Assembly: GCF_004762045.1 (NCBI RefSeq)
Contig: NZ_SJOM01000007.1
Coordinates: 2,185,534-2,249,533, forward strand
Length of the DNA: 64,000 nt
Origin: Mycobacterium sp. DL99
GTDB lineage: Bacteria > Actinomycetota > Actinomycetes > Mycobacteriales > Mycobacteriaceae
Direction of reading: 5' to 3'
Within the stretch, counting starts at the first letter, position 1; every line of letters starts with the position of its first letter. The position numbers and the translations under genes were made by a program. The notes beneath the pieces were generated by a model, which made no database searches, was not told where the DNA came from, and saw nothing but the letters and a program-made list of their open reading frames with translations. Below, piece after piece: positions 25,823-34,055 of the stretch.

Positions 25823-26887
25823 ATGCCCGACGATGTTCAGGAATTGCCGTCACTCAGTGCCACCGATCAGGACGCCATTCAGCGGTGGTTGCAGGATCAG
25901 CGGATCGGAACGACCCTGACCGACGTGGCACCGCTGACCGGCGGGACCCAGAACATCGTGGTGGGCATGAGCGTCGACGGTCGTCGAATGGTGTTGCGGC
26001 GGCCGCCTTTACACCCCCGTCCGACCAGTGACAAGACCATGCTGCGGGAGATCGCGGTGCTGCGCACGCTGGCCGGTTCAGCCGTGCCGCATCCAGGATT
26101 CATCGCCGCCTGCACCGACCTCGACGTCATCGGCGTCGTGTTCTACCTGATGGAGGAGGTCGACGGATTCAACCCCGGTACCGAGGTGAGTCCGGCGTAT
26201 GAGGCCGATGCCGACCTGCGTTACCGCGTCGGATTGTCGTATGCCGGCAGCCTCGCCGAACTGGGCAACGTCGCCTGGGAGAACAGCGAACTCGCCGCGA
26301 TCCGCCGGCCGGGATCCTTTCTGGCCCGGCAGGTTCCGCAATTCCTGGGGCTCCTCGACAGCTACCGGCATGAGCAGTATTCACCCGAATCGTTGACGGG
26401 CGTGGGGGAGTTGGCGCAGTGGCTGGAGGACAACCGCCCACCGGACGCCGAACCCGGCATCATGCACGGCGACGCACACCTCAACAACGTCCTGTTGCGC
26501 CGGGACACCCCCGAGCTGGCCGCGTTCATCGATTGGGAGATGTGCACGATCGGCGATCCACTGCTCGACCTCGGGTGGATGCTGGTGTGCTGGCCCGACG
26601 ATCCCAATCCGATCAACGCGGGGTCGGCGCTGGCCGCCCTCGGCGGTCTGGCCCACCGCAGTGAACTCATAGCGTCCTACCGCGCCGCCGGGGGTCGCCA
26701 GACCGACCGGCTGGATTGGTATGTGGCGCTGGCCTGTTTCAAACTCGGCATCGTCATCGAGGGCACCTGGTCGCGGTACCTGGCCGGGCGGGCCAGCCGC
26801 GACGCCGGCGAGCAACTTCACGCCTCGGCGGAGAACCTCCTCGCTCTGGGGACTCGGGTCGCCAAGGGGGACAACCCGTTCGAGTAG
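25823..26887 (+). CDS. Phosphotransferase family protein (ACAD10/11-type APH domain)
   Basis: A 354-aa APH-fold kinase. The P-loop-like start is PLTGGTQNIVVGM, the catalytic loop is IMHGDAHLNNVLL (HGDxxxxN) and the metal site is FIDWEMCTIGDPLLDLGW. This is the pattern of the APH domain in ACAD10/ACAD11, which phosphorylates hydroxyacyl-CoA intermediates; mycobacterial stand-alone copies are usually in acyl-CoA metabolism loci. The ribosome site is weak. It follows the methyltransferase by 48 bp and could share its transcript. Confidence 0.87.
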   Translation: MPDDVQELPSLSATDQDAIQRWLQDQRIGTTLTDVAPLTGGTQNIVVGMSVDGRRMVLRRPPLHPRPTSDKTMLREIAVLRTLAGSAVPHPGFIAACTDLDVIGVVFYLMEEVDGFNPGTEVSPAYEADADLRYRVGLSYAGSLAELGNVAWENSELAAIRRPGSFLARQVPQFLGLLDSYRHEQYSPESLTGVGELAQWLEDNRPPDAEPGIMHGDAHLNNVLLRRDTPELAAFIDWEMCTIGDPLLDLGWMLVCWPDDPNPINAGSALAALGGLAHRSELIASYRAAGGRQTDRLDWYVALACFKLGIVIEGTWSRYLAGRASRDAGEQLHASAENLLALGTRVAKGDNPFE

Positions 26888-26924
26888 TCCCGAGTAATCC
26901 GCGCGGGGGGAGCCGCGGGGGAAA

Positions 26925-27686
26925 TCAGTACGTGTCGAGCGCGAGCTTGACGGCAAGGGCCACACCCGCCGCGCCGATCAGGAATCGCAGCGGAGCAGCG
27001 GGTGCGTGCCGCACGATCACCGGGCCCAGGCGTGAGCCGATCAGGCACCCGGCGCCCAACGGGATGACGGCCGGCCAGTACACCGGGGCAACCACGATGA
27101 ACGCCACCGCGGCAACCGAATTGGCTACACCGAGGATCACGTTCTTGGCGGCGTTGGCATGCGCGAGCGTCGCGCCGCCGGTCCGCAGCAGCAGCGCCAG
27201 CAGCAGCACCCCGGCCGCGGCACCGAAGTAGCCGCCATAGATGGTGATCAGGAAGATCGCCCCGGCCTCCATGGCCACCTTGATCCGATGCTCACGGTGA
27301 TCGGCCACCCGCGACTCCCGCTGGCGGCCACGCGGCAGCAGAATCGCCACCGATGCGAACGCCAACAGGAAGGGGACGACCTTCTCGAAGCCCTCGGCCG
27401 GTGTGCACAGCAGTAGGGCCGCGCCGAGTGCCCCACCGGCCACCGCGACCGGGATGATCCGTTTGATCCACGCCCCCTGCCCGGCGAGCTCGGGCCGCGA
27501 CCCCAGCACCGAACCGACGCCGTTGAACACCAACGCCACGGTGTTGGTCACGTTGGCGGTGACCGGAGGCAAGCCGATGAGCAGCAGTGCGGGATAGGTG
27601 GCCACCGAGGCCAGTCCGGCGATACTGCCGGTGAGTCCGCCGCCGATACCGGCCAGGACGAGCAGGACGACCTCACCGACGCTCAT
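26925..27686 (-). CDS. TSUP (TauE/SafE) family permease
   Basis: A membrane protein of 253 aa with seven or eight hydrophobic helices. The N-terminus GIGGGLTGSIAGLASVATYP and the repeated GAxLGS-like motif (LGAGCLIGSRLGPVI) are typical of the TauE/SafE sulphite/organosulphonate exporter family, which moves sulphur-containing or organic anions across the inner membrane. The start is ATG 27686. It diverges from the leader region of the LeuA-domain gene. Substrate unknown. Confidence 0.87.
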   Translation of the reverse strand: MSVGEVVLLVLAGIGGGLTGSIAGLASVATYPALLLIGLPPVTANVTNTVALVFNGVGSVLGSRPELAGQGAWIKRIIPVAVAGGALGAALLLCTPAEGFEKVVPFLLAFASVAILLPRGRQRESRVADHREHRIKVAMEAGAIFLITIYGGYFGAAAGVLLLALLLRTGGATLAHANAAKNVILGVANSVAAVAFIVVAPVYWPAVIPLGAGCLIGSRLGPVIVRHAPAAPLRFLIGAAGVALAVKLALDTY

Positions 27687-27724
27687 GCCGTCCCCACTCC
27701 GCCGACACTACGTACTCAAGGTGT

Positions 27725-27754
27725 TTGCGTGACCGGCCGGGCTGCGTCTAGCAT
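27725..27754 (+). promoter_or_regulatory. Predicted promoter of a leaderless leader-peptide transcript
   Basis: A possible -35 TTGCGT (27725-27730) and -10 TAGCAT (27749-27754) are separated by 18 bp. Transcription would begin about 27761-27762, at the GTG of the 13-aa leader peptide. Leaderless starts of this kind are frequent in mycobacteria. Confidence 0.5.
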
Positions 27755-27761
27755 CGCCAAC

Positions 27762-27803
27762 GTGCCAAGGCGACTTGTAGTAGCAACCCGCAGCGGGGTC
27801 TGA
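27762..27803 (+). CDS. Leader peptide of the LeuA-domain gene
   Basis: The frame GTG...TGA encodes 13 residues, MPRRLVVATRSGV, with a Leu-Val-Val run. No ribosome site precedes it, in keeping with a leaderless transcript. The CTT-GTA-GTA codons are in the 5' arm of an RNA helix, so ribosome stalling during Leu/Val shortage would change the folding downstream. This is the logic of branched-chain amino-acid attenuators predicted for actinobacterial leuA genes. Direct proof is lacking. Confidence 0.55.
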   Translation: MPRRLVVATRSGV

Positions 27804-27868
27804 TCAGACCGACCCCTCGCTGTGGGTCGTTCGCTACTTCCGTCGGTCACTTCCTCTAACCAGAGAAG
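27779..27868 (+). promoter_or_regulatory. Attenuator-like RNA structure
   Basis: Three helices can be drawn. AGTAGC (27779-27784) pairs with GCTACT (27833-27838). Inside it, CCCGCAGCGGGG (27787-27798) can pair with CCCTCGCTGTGGG (27813-27825), and GGTCTGATCAGACC (27797-27810) is itself a palindrome. Finally CTCT (27854-27857) pairs with AGAG (27862-27865), which would cover the purine-rich ribosome site of the downstream gene. No U-run is present, so control at translation is more likely than termination. Confidence 0.55.
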
Positions 27869-27876
27869 ACCGGCAC

Positions 27877-28365
27877 ATGCACACCTCTCCTGAAACGACT
27901 CCGCAGTCGTCGTTCGCGGCCCATTTCGCCGACCCGCTGCCGCGTGGCCTGCGCGAAGCCGGCCGGACCGCCTCCTGGGACCAGTTCCTGGACGAATACG
28001 CGGCCGGCCCGGGAGTGTTGAAACTGGGCCAGTGGACCTGCACCGATACGGAGCGTTCAGCCAGCAGGCTGGGGCCGCAGGCTCGCCACTACCAGGCCAC
28101 GTTGGCCCTGGGCGACACCATCAGTACCTTGACCGCGGCCGCGAGCGGGCCCATCGCCGCACTCACCGAGATGCTCTACGCGCGGGGGATCACGGTCGAG
28201 ACCATGTCGTTTCACCAGCTGCCCACCGGCGGTCGGACCGCGACTTTCATCGAAGGCTGCGACGGCCTGCACAGCGAGTGGGCCATGGGGCTCGCCGATG
28301 ATCCGGAGCAGTCGGCGCTGTACGCCGTGATCGCCTGTGCCAACCGGCTGATGACCGCGGCGTGA
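27877..28365 (+). CDS. Stand-alone LeuA (isopropylmalate synthase) regulatory-domain protein
   Basis: A 162-aa protein whose C-terminal 110 residues resemble the leucine-binding regulatory (LeuA dimer) domain of 2-isopropylmalate synthase: TLALGDTISTLTAAASGPIA, then ALTEMLYARGITVETMSFHQ and YAVIACANRLM. No catalytic TIM barrel is present, and the N-terminal 55 residues are unlike it. Such proteins are annotated in mycobacteria without known function. The leader suggests control by branched-chain amino acids. It could bind leucine and modulate the true LeuA, or act as a leucine sensor; both are inference. Confidence 0.78.
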   Translation: MHTSPETTPQSSFAAHFADPLPRGLREAGRTASWDQFLDEYAAGPGVLKLGQWTCTDTERSASRLGPQARHYQATLALGDTISTLTAAASGPIAALTEMLYARGITVETMSFHQLPTGGRTATFIEGCDGLHSEWAMGLADDPEQSALYAVIACANRLMTAA

Positions 28366-28369
28366 GCGG

Positions 28370-29038
28370 CTACCCGTCGACGAATGTGACGGTTTCGCTC
28401 AACGGCGCGCGGCCGGTGCGGATGTAGCTGACAGCCGGGTCTTCGCAGCCGATCGACATGCCACAGAACAAGGTGAGTTCGGGCGGCGGTGACAGCACGT
28501 CGGCGACCGTGCTGCGGACCTGGGACCACGCCATCTGAGGGCAACTGTGCAGGCCTTCGGCGCGCAGCAGCAGCATCACGGTCTGCAGGTACATCCCGGC
28601 GTCGGCCCACTGGGCCGGGCCCAGGTTGCGGTCGATGTAGCAGAACAGCGCCGCGGGTGCGCCGAAACAGTCCCAGTTGGCGATCGCGGCGCGTTGGCGG
28701 GCTTCCCAGTCGTCGCGGCCGATGCCGAGGGCGCTGTAACGCTCCTTGCCGAAGGTGGCACGGCGGTCGCGGTACGGCGACTTCATGTCGGCCGGGTACA
28801 TCTCGTACTCCCGCTCGTCCCACGGCATGCCGGTCGCGACGCGTTCGGTGGCCCGCTTCTTGAGTTCGGCCAGCGGCGCTCCGGTGACCACATAGATGGT
28901 CCACGGCTGGATGTTCGAGCCGGACGGCGACCATGCGGCGGCCGTGAGCACGCGCTGCAGCACTTCTGTCGAGACGGGTTGATCAGTGAATCCGCGCACC
29001 GCCCGTCGGCTGGTGACCGCGTCATAGACGTCCATCAT
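28370..29038 (-). CDS. Nitroreductase family protein
   Basis: An FMN-binding nitroreductase-fold enzyme of 222 aa. SRRAVRGFTDQPV with the Arg pair for FMN phosphate, AAAWSPSGSNIQPW near the start, and the C-terminal GMSIGCEDPAVSYIRTGR are typical. These enzymes reduce nitro groups, quinones or enones with NAD(P)H. It lies 90 bp downstream of the MarR gene on the same strand, with a palindromic site in the gap (29071-29098), so MarR control is likely. Confidence 0.88.
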   Translation of the reverse strand: MMDVYDAVTSRRAVRGFTDQPVSTEVLQRVLTAAAWSPSGSNIQPWTIYVVTGAPLAELKKRATERVATGMPWDEREYEMYPADMKSPYRDRRATFGKERYSALGIGRDDWEARQRAAIANWDCFGAPAALFCYIDRNLGPAQWADAGMYLQTVMLLLRAEGLHSCPQMAWSQVRSTVADVLSPPPELTLFCGMSIGCEDPAVSYIRTGRAPLSETVTFVDG

Positions 29039-29070
29039 CGGGTGCCTCCCGGGACTACTATTGTCACGTT

Positions 29071-29098
29071 TGCGACTATCTTATTCAAGACAATCGCA
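29071..29098. promoter_or_regulatory. Possible MarR operator
   Basis: TGCGACTATCTT and AAGACAATCGCA form an imperfect palindrome around ATTC (nested TCTT-ATTC-AAGA). It lies 33 bp before the nitroreductase start, downstream of the MarR gene. Confidence 0.4.
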
Positions 29099-29128
29099 GG
29101 CGAGATTATTCCCGGGTCGAGCAGGGCC

Positions 29129-29608
29129 TCAAGACTCCGGCTGGGGGCTGAACCGGGTGAGGATCTCCTTCAAGTGATCGGCCTCGCCGGGGCGCAACGT
29201 CGACACCAGTCGCTCGGCAAGTGGCCGCGCGGCAGCGTGCGCTTCATCGAAAAGTTCGAGGCCCTTGGGGGTGATCTCAACTGCCCGCACCCGACGGTCA
29301 CCGGGAACCGGCTTACGCACCGCGAGGCCTTTGTGTTCCAGGTCGTCGATGACGCGCATGATGGCGGACTTGTCGGAGCCCGTTGCCTCCACCAGGTCCC
29401 GTTGTTCGGTCGGGCCGTGATTGACGAGCTCGAGGAGGATCGCGAAATGGCGCAACTCGATTCCGAGCGGATGAAGCGCCTCCGACATGACCTCTGCCGC
29501 ATGCCAATGGGCGCGCCTCAGCAGCAATCCGAGAGCGAACGGCGAAGCGTCGCCGGGGCGGTCGGTGGCCCGAGGGGTGGAGGCCTCCCTGGGGGCGTCG
29601 GCGGTCAT
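29129..29608 (-). CDS. MarR family transcriptional regulator
   Basis: A MarR winged-helix regulator of 159 aa. LGIELRHFAILLELVNHGPT leads into helix-turn-helix TEQRDLVEATGSDKSAIMRV, and the wing is KPVPGDRRVRAVEITPKG. MarR proteins sense phenolics, drugs or oxidants and mostly repress neighbours; the nitroreductase immediately downstream is the likely target. ATG 29608 was chosen: the longer frame to 29686 runs into the palindromic repeat at 29639-29685. Confidence 0.88.
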   Translation of the reverse strand: MTADAPREASTPRATDRPGDASPFALGLLLRRAHWHAAEVMSEALHPLGIELRHFAILLELVNHGPTEQRDLVEATGSDKSAIMRVIDDLEHKGLAVRKPVPGDRRVRAVEITPKGLELFDEAHAAARPLAERLVSTLRPGEADHLKEILTRFSPQPES

Positions 29609-29638
29609 GTCGCGACGGTAGACGCCAAAGACGACGAA

Positions 29639-29685
29639 TGGCCGGTTATCGCACGGTGATTCGTACTCCGTGCAATAACCGGCCA
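29639..29685. repeat. Palindromic repeat, copy 1 (terminator-like)
   Basis: Arms of 18 bp (29639-29656 and 29668-29685) match at 17 positions around an 11-nt loop, TGGCCGGTTAT...ATAACCGGCCA. It lies 18 bp after the P450 stop and may end that transcript. A related palindrome with TGGCCAGTTAT...ATAACTGGCCA is at 55716-55764; CGTGC[AG]ATAAC[CT]GGCCA is common to both, which suggests a dispersed repeat family. Confidence 0.65.
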
Positions 29686-29702
29686 ATCGGTCATCGAATG
29701 CC

Positions 29703-31184
29703 TCAGTGCAGCGGGCGCAGCACGATCGGCATACCGTCGATCGGTACCGGCATGCCCCCGTAGTCGTAGTGCGGCCGGTAATCCGGGCTGGCGAGTTCCA
29801 GCTTGTAACGCCGCAGCAGCCGGTGCATCACGGTCTTGATCTCCAACTGGCCGAACACCATGCCGATGCACTTGTGCGCGCCACCGCCGAACGGGGCGAA
29901 CGCGTAGCGGTGCCGCTTGTGCTCGCTGCGCGGCTCAGCGAAGCGGTCCGGGTCGAACTTGTCCGGGTCGGTCCATAGCTCGGGCAACCGGTGGTTGATC
30001 GACGGCCAGGTCACCACGCTCGTCCCGGCCGGGATGAAGTAGCCCAGCAGTTCGGTGTCGCGCACTGCCTCGCGGAAGTTGAACGGCAGCGGCGTCATCA
30101 TCCGCAGTGACTCGTTGATCACCAGGTCGTAGGTTTCCAGCTTCTCCAGTGACTCGAAGTCCAGCGGTCCGTCGCCGATACGCGCGGAGTCGTCGCGCAG
30201 GCGTTCCTGCCATTCCGGATTGGCCGCCAGGTGATAGGCCATCGTCGTCATCGTCGAGGTGGACGTGTCGTGCGCGGCCATCATCACGAAGATCATGTGG
30301 CTGATGATCTGGTCGTCGGTGAAGGTCTGTCCGTCCTCGTCGGCGGAGTGACACAGCACGCTGAACATGTCGGTGCTCTCCGACCGCCGCTTCTCGCCGA
30401 TGCGGCTGGCGAAGTACTCCTCGAGGGTTTTGCGCGCCTGGATCCCGCGCCACCACTTCAGCGGCGGCACTGCCGTCCGAACGATTGCATTGCCGGCCCG
30501 GGTGGTGGTGGTGAACGCGTTGTTCACCGTGGTGACCAGGGCGCGGTCGGTGCCGGCGGCAACGCCCATGAACACCTCGGAGGCGATATCGAGCGTGAGC
30601 TCTTTGATTGCCGGGTGGAATAGGAACCGCGGGTCGTTGGCCACCCAGTCATCGGCCAGCACGGTCGAGGCCACCGAGTCGATGTGGGGGATGTAGCCGC
30701 TCAGTCTCGTGCGGGTGAACGCCTCCTGCATGATCCGGCGGTGGAACATGTGCTCGTCGAAGTCGAGCAGCATCAGGCCGCCCTCGAAGAAGGGACCGAT
30801 CACCGGATCCCAGGCCCGCTGCGAGAAGTCCTTGTTGCGGTTGGAGAAGACCGCCTGGGTGGCGTCGGGACCCAGCGCCATCACCGATGACAGCGCGGGG
30901 GACTGGGCGTAGTAGAGCGGTCCGTACTTGCGGTACTGCTCCAGGACGAAGTCGGGACCCCCGCGGAAGATCTCGATCATGTGGCCGATGATCGGCAAAC
31001 CGGAGTCACCGAGGATCGGCTTGAGGCCACTGCCGGCCGGCGGTTCTGCGAACACGAACTGGTCCCAGTCCTTGGCCTTCAGCCTCTTCTCCAGCGCGCC
31101 CATGCCCGGCAATGTGTTGGGCGTCGGGGTGAACCGGCGCTTGGCCTGATCGAGCAGGTAATGCGGGGTGCTGATGGTTGCCAT
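29703..31184 (-). CDS. Cytochrome P450, CYP136-like
   Basis: A P450 of 493 aa, longer than typical soluble bacterial P450s and similar in length and context to M. tuberculosis CYP136 (Rv3059). The I-helix is MMAAHDTSTST, ExxR lies in INESLRMMTPLP, and the haem loop is FGGGAHKCIG with C439 as thiolate. The ATG at 31184 is preceded by AGGAGCGG. It diverges from a TetR gene with an operator-like palindrome between them, as in the Rv3058c-Rv3059 pair. The physiological substrate of CYP136 is not established; a lipid or sterol is likely by family resemblance to CYP51. Confidence 0.9.
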   Translation of the reverse strand: MATISTPHYLLDQAKRRFTPTPNTLPGMGALEKRLKAKDWDQFVFAEPPAGSGLKPILGDSGLPIIGHMIEIFRGGPDFVLEQYRKYGPLYYAQSPALSSVMALGPDATQAVFSNRNKDFSQRAWDPVIGPFFEGGLMLLDFDEHMFHRRIMQEAFTRTRLSGYIPHIDSVASTVLADDWVANDPRFLFHPAIKELTLDIASEVFMGVAAGTDRALVTTVNNAFTTTTRAGNAIVRTAVPPLKWWRGIQARKTLEEYFASRIGEKRRSESTDMFSVLCHSADEDGQTFTDDQIISHMIFVMMAAHDTSTSTMTTMAYHLAANPEWQERLRDDSARIGDGPLDFESLEKLETYDLVINESLRMMTPLPFNFREAVRDTELLGYFIPAGTSVVTWPSINHRLPELWTDPDKFDPDRFAEPRSEHKRHRYAFAPFGGGAHKCIGMVFGQLEIKTVMHRLLRRYKLELASPDYRPHYDYGGMPVPIDGMPIVLRPLH

Positions 31185-31257
31185 GGGCCGCTCCTGATCA
31201 TTTGAAGCCTGACGAAGTGTGGTCGATGTCACCACTTGAGGCCATCCTGGCTGCCAG

Positions 31258-31275
31258 ACTTGACGCATGTCAAGT
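31258..31275. promoter_or_regulatory. TetR operator palindrome (CYP136/TetR)
   Basis: ACTTGAC-GCAT-GTCAAGT is a perfect 7-bp inverted repeat in the 128-bp gap between the divergent P450 and TetR genes. Confidence 0.7.
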
Positions 31276-31312
31276 TTTGAACTGGCGCGTCGCGGTGCAA
31301 AGGTCTAGTGCC

Positions 31313-31966
31313 ATGACCGCCGAATCGATACCGGGGAGCGGTAGTGGCTCCACCGGGCGTCCGCAGGCCCGTCGCAGCCGGGGCGACCGGCAACGCGAGG
31401 CCATCGTGGCGGCCGTGCGGGACCTGCTCGAGGAACAGTCGTTCGCCGATTTGTCGGTGAGCACCATCAGCGAACGCGCCGGGGTGGCCCGATCGGGCTT
31501 CTACTTCTACTTCGATTCGAAGTACGCGGTGCTGGCCGTGATCGTGTCCGACGCGATGGAACAACTCGCCGCGTTGACGCACAACTACGCGCCCCGGGAT
31601 ACCGGTGAAACACCTGCCGCTTTCGCCAAGCGGATGGTAGGCAGTGCGGCAACCGTGTTCGCCACCAACGACCCGATCATGTCTGCCTGCACCGTCGCTC
31701 AGAACACCGACGCCCAGATCCGGGAGTTGATGAACGACTACGAGGACGCCGTGATCGGTCAGATCGTCGGCCTCGTCGAACAGGATGCGGGTGCCCGCCC
31801 GATCTCGGACGACCTCCCGGCGCTGGTACGCACCCTGGTGGCGACGACGGCGATGACGCTGTCGCACGACTCGGCCTTTGTCGGGCGGGGCGCCGACCCG
31901 GCCCGCGCGGTCGACGTGGTCGAGCGACTGTGGCTCAACGCACTGTGGGGTGGCCAAGCGGGTTAG
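31313..31966 (+). CDS. TetR family transcriptional regulator (Rv3058c-like)
   Basis: A 217-aa TetR regulator. The HTH spans AIVAAVRDLLEEQSFADLSV and ISERAGVARSGFYFYFDSKY. The C-terminal domain resembles the EthR-like group that binds hydrophobic ligands. ATG 31313 lies 38 bp after the palindrome at 31258-31275, giving an autoregulated divergent unit with the P450. An SDR gene follows 22 bp downstream and probably shares the transcript. Confidence 0.9.
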   Translation: MTAESIPGSGSGSTGRPQARRSRGDRQREAIVAAVRDLLEEQSFADLSVSTISERAGVARSGFYFYFDSKYAVLAVIVSDAMEQLAALTHNYAPRDTGETPAAFAKRMVGSAATVFATNDPIMSACTVAQNTDAQIRELMNDYEDAVIGQIVGLVEQDAGARPISDDLPALVRTLVATTAMTLSHDSAFVGRGADPARAVDVVERLWLNALWGGQAG

Positions 31967-31988
31967 CGTCACAGGTAAGGTCACCGCT

Positions 31989-32870
31989 ATGGGGAGTGAT
32001 ACCGCGGGTAACGGCCGAGCCGACTTTCGTGGCAAGAGGTGTTTGATCACAGGCGCCGCCAGCGGCATCGGCCGGGCCACCGCGCTGGCCCTGGCAGCTC
32101 GGGGCGCTGAGTTGTACCTGACCGACCGGGACGAAGTCGGGCTGGCCCAGACCGTTGCCGATGCCAGGGCGCTGGGCGCCCAGGTGCCCGCACACCGGGC
32201 GCTGGACATCTCCGACTACGACCAGGTGGCGGCCTTCGGTGCCGACATCCATGCGGCGCATTCGGCGATGGACGTGGTGATGAACATCGCCGGAGTGTCG
32301 GCCTGGGGGACCGTCGACCAACTCACCCATCAACATTGGCGCTCGATGATCGACGTCAACCTGATGGGCCCGATCCACGTGATCGAGACGTTCCTGCCGC
32401 CGATGGTGCAGGCCCGCCGCGGTGGGCACCTGGTGAATGTGTCCTCGGCGGCCGGCATCGTCGCGTTGCCGTGGCACAGTGCCTACAGCGCCAGCAAGTA
32501 CGGGTTGCGCGGGTTGAGTGAAGTGCTGCGTTTCGACCTGGCGCGGCACCGCATCGGGGTGTCGGTAGTGGTGCCAGGTGCGGTGAAAACCGGTCTGGTG
32601 CAGACGGTTCAGATCGCCGGTGTGGATCGGGAGGACCCGAATGTGCAGAAGTGGGTGGACCGGTTCGCCGGCCACGCGATCTCCGCGGAGAAGGCCGCCG
32701 ACAAGATCCTGGCCGGGGTGGCACGCAACCGCTTCCTGATCTACACCTCGGTGGACATCCGTGCCTTGTACGCGTTCAAACGCACCGCGTGGTGGCCCTA
32801 CAGCGTGGCGATGCGACAGGTCAACGTGCTGTTCAGCCGGGCGTTGCGGCCGAAATCCGTGCAGCCCTAG
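31989..32870 (+). CDS. Short-chain dehydrogenase/reductase (Rv3057c-like)
   Basis: A classical SDR of 293 aa. TGAASGIG is the cofactor motif, NIAG the structural motif, Ser is in NVSSAAGIV and the catalytic pair in YSASK. The C-terminal tail of about 60 residues (RALYAFKRTAWWPYSVAMRQ) is a hydrophobic/basic extension seen in membrane-associated mycobacterial SDRs. The ATG follows AGGTAAGG. It is co-transcribed with the TetR and next to the P450, so an alcohol made by the P450 is a possible substrate. Its stop overlaps the stop of the convergent ATPase gene by 4 bp. Confidence 0.9.
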   Translation: MGSDTAGNGRADFRGKRCLITGAASGIGRATALALAARGAELYLTDRDEVGLAQTVADARALGAQVPAHRALDISDYDQVAAFGADIHAAHSAMDVVMNIAGVSAWGTVDQLTHQHWRSMIDVNLMGPIHVIETFLPPMVQARRGGHLVNVSSAAGIVALPWHSAYSASKYGLRGLSEVLRFDLARHRIGVSVVVPGAVKTGLVQTVQIAGVDREDPNVQKWVDRFAGHAISAEKAADKILAGVARNRFLIYTSVDIRALYAFKRTAWWPYSVAMRQVNVLFSRALRPKSVQP

Positions 32871-34045
32871 CGTTTTCCCCAATGCCAGGAGGGCGTGTTG
32901 AGCATGCCGAACCCTTCCACCTTCGTTTCACCCCATTGCTTGTAGAGCTCCACCTCGATCGCCGTGCTCGGCTGCTCGTCGGCTGCGGGCGTGGTTTCCA
33001 GGAAATCCAACAGTGCACGTGAGTGCGTCACCACGACCACCTGGGACTGTTTCGCGGCGGTCTTGATGAGGGAGGCCAGTGGTCGGACCAGATCGGGGTG
33101 CAAGGATGTCTCGGGCTCGTTGAGCACCATGAGAGATGGTGGCCGGGGGCTGGCCAGCGCCGTGGCCCACAACAGGAAGCGCAGTGTGCCGTCAGATAAT
33201 TCGGCGGCGCGCAACGGGCGGAGCATGCCGCGTTGACGCAGCTGCAGATCGAACAGCCCGTCGTTGACCGCGACCGAGATGGTGGCCCCGTCGAACGCAT
33301 CGGCCACCGCGCGGGCCAGATCGTCGAAGGTCGTTTCGACGATCGTCTGAACTGCCGCGGCCAGATCTGAGCCGTCGTCGGAGAGCACCGGGGTGCGGGT
33401 ACCGACGTGGGGCCGGCGAGCCGGCGCTCCCGCGTCGACCCGGAATCCGTCGTAGAACCGCCAGTCGCGCAGCCGGTCCGAGACGGCCGACAGTTCCGGC
33501 AGCGCGTCCGGGTGTGCGTATTCGGCGAGCACGCTGCGGTAGGAAGGCAGAGAGCGCGTCAGCTCATCGAACCCCCGGCCTGATTGCGCGGCCACCTCGG
33601 CGTATTCGCGGGTGCGGCTCACCAGCGTCGAGGCCGGGCGCAGTACCGGTCCGGCGAACACCACTTCGCGTTTGATCTCGGGATCCTGGGCGAATGCCGA
33701 CGGCTCGCCTCCCGATCCAGCCATCTGCGGCAGGCCCAGGTCCACCAGATACCCGAAATCGTCTGCGGCGAAGCCGAGTTCGAGCGACACCGGGCGGGTC
33801 CGGGTGGTGCCCTGGGTCTGTTCGTTCGGCTGTTCGGGTCCCGCCCACAGGACTGACTGCAGGCCCCCCTCCCGGGCCAGTGAGCCGATTACCTGGCCCC
33901 GCCCGCAGTCCGCCAGCAGCCGCAGCGCGCGGTAGATCGATGACTTGCCGGCGCCGTTGGCGCCGGTGACCACCGTGAGTTCGGCCAGCGGCAGGATCAC
34001 CTCCCGCAATGAGCGGTAGCCCCGAATCGCGATGGTCTGCAACAT
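32867..34045 (-). CDS. AAA family ATPase (RecF/OLD-like AAA_21)
   Basis: A 392-aa ABC/SMC-type ATPase. Walker A is GANGAGKSS, the signature motif is ELSDGTLRF, the Walker B region is LMVLNEPETSLHP and the switch His is in VVVTHSRALLD. There is no TOPRIM nuclease domain or coiled coil, so it is not a full OLD protein. Related proteins work in DNA repair or phage defence, but no partner nuclease is next to it. It lies 10 bp after the dinB gene on the same strand, at a spot where M. tuberculosis has the SDR and dinB2 adjacent as I recall. The ATG is at 34045. Confidence 0.83.
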   Translation of the reverse strand: MLQTIAIRGYRSLREVILPLAELTVVTGANGAGKSSIYRALRLLADCGRGQVIGSLAREGGLQSVLWAGPEQPNEQTQGTTRTRPVSLELGFAADDFGYLVDLGLPQMAGSGGEPSAFAQDPEIKREVVFAGPVLRPASTLVSRTREYAEVAAQSGRGFDELTRSLPSYRSVLAEYAHPDALPELSAVSDRLRDWRFYDGFRVDAGAPARRPHVGTRTPVLSDDGSDLAAAVQTIVETTFDDLARAVADAFDGATISVAVNDGLFDLQLRQRGMLRPLRAAELSDGTLRFLLWATALASPRPPSLMVLNEPETSLHPDLVRPLASLIKTAAKQSQVVVVTHSRALLDFLETTPAADEQPSTAIEVELYKQWGETKVEGFGMLNTPSWHWGKR

Positions 34046-34055
34046 GGGGTCGAGG

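Noticed and set aside
29609..29686. N-terminal extension of the MarR protein to 29686
   Set aside because: It would be encoded by the palindromic repeat; ATG 29608 gives the normal MarR length.
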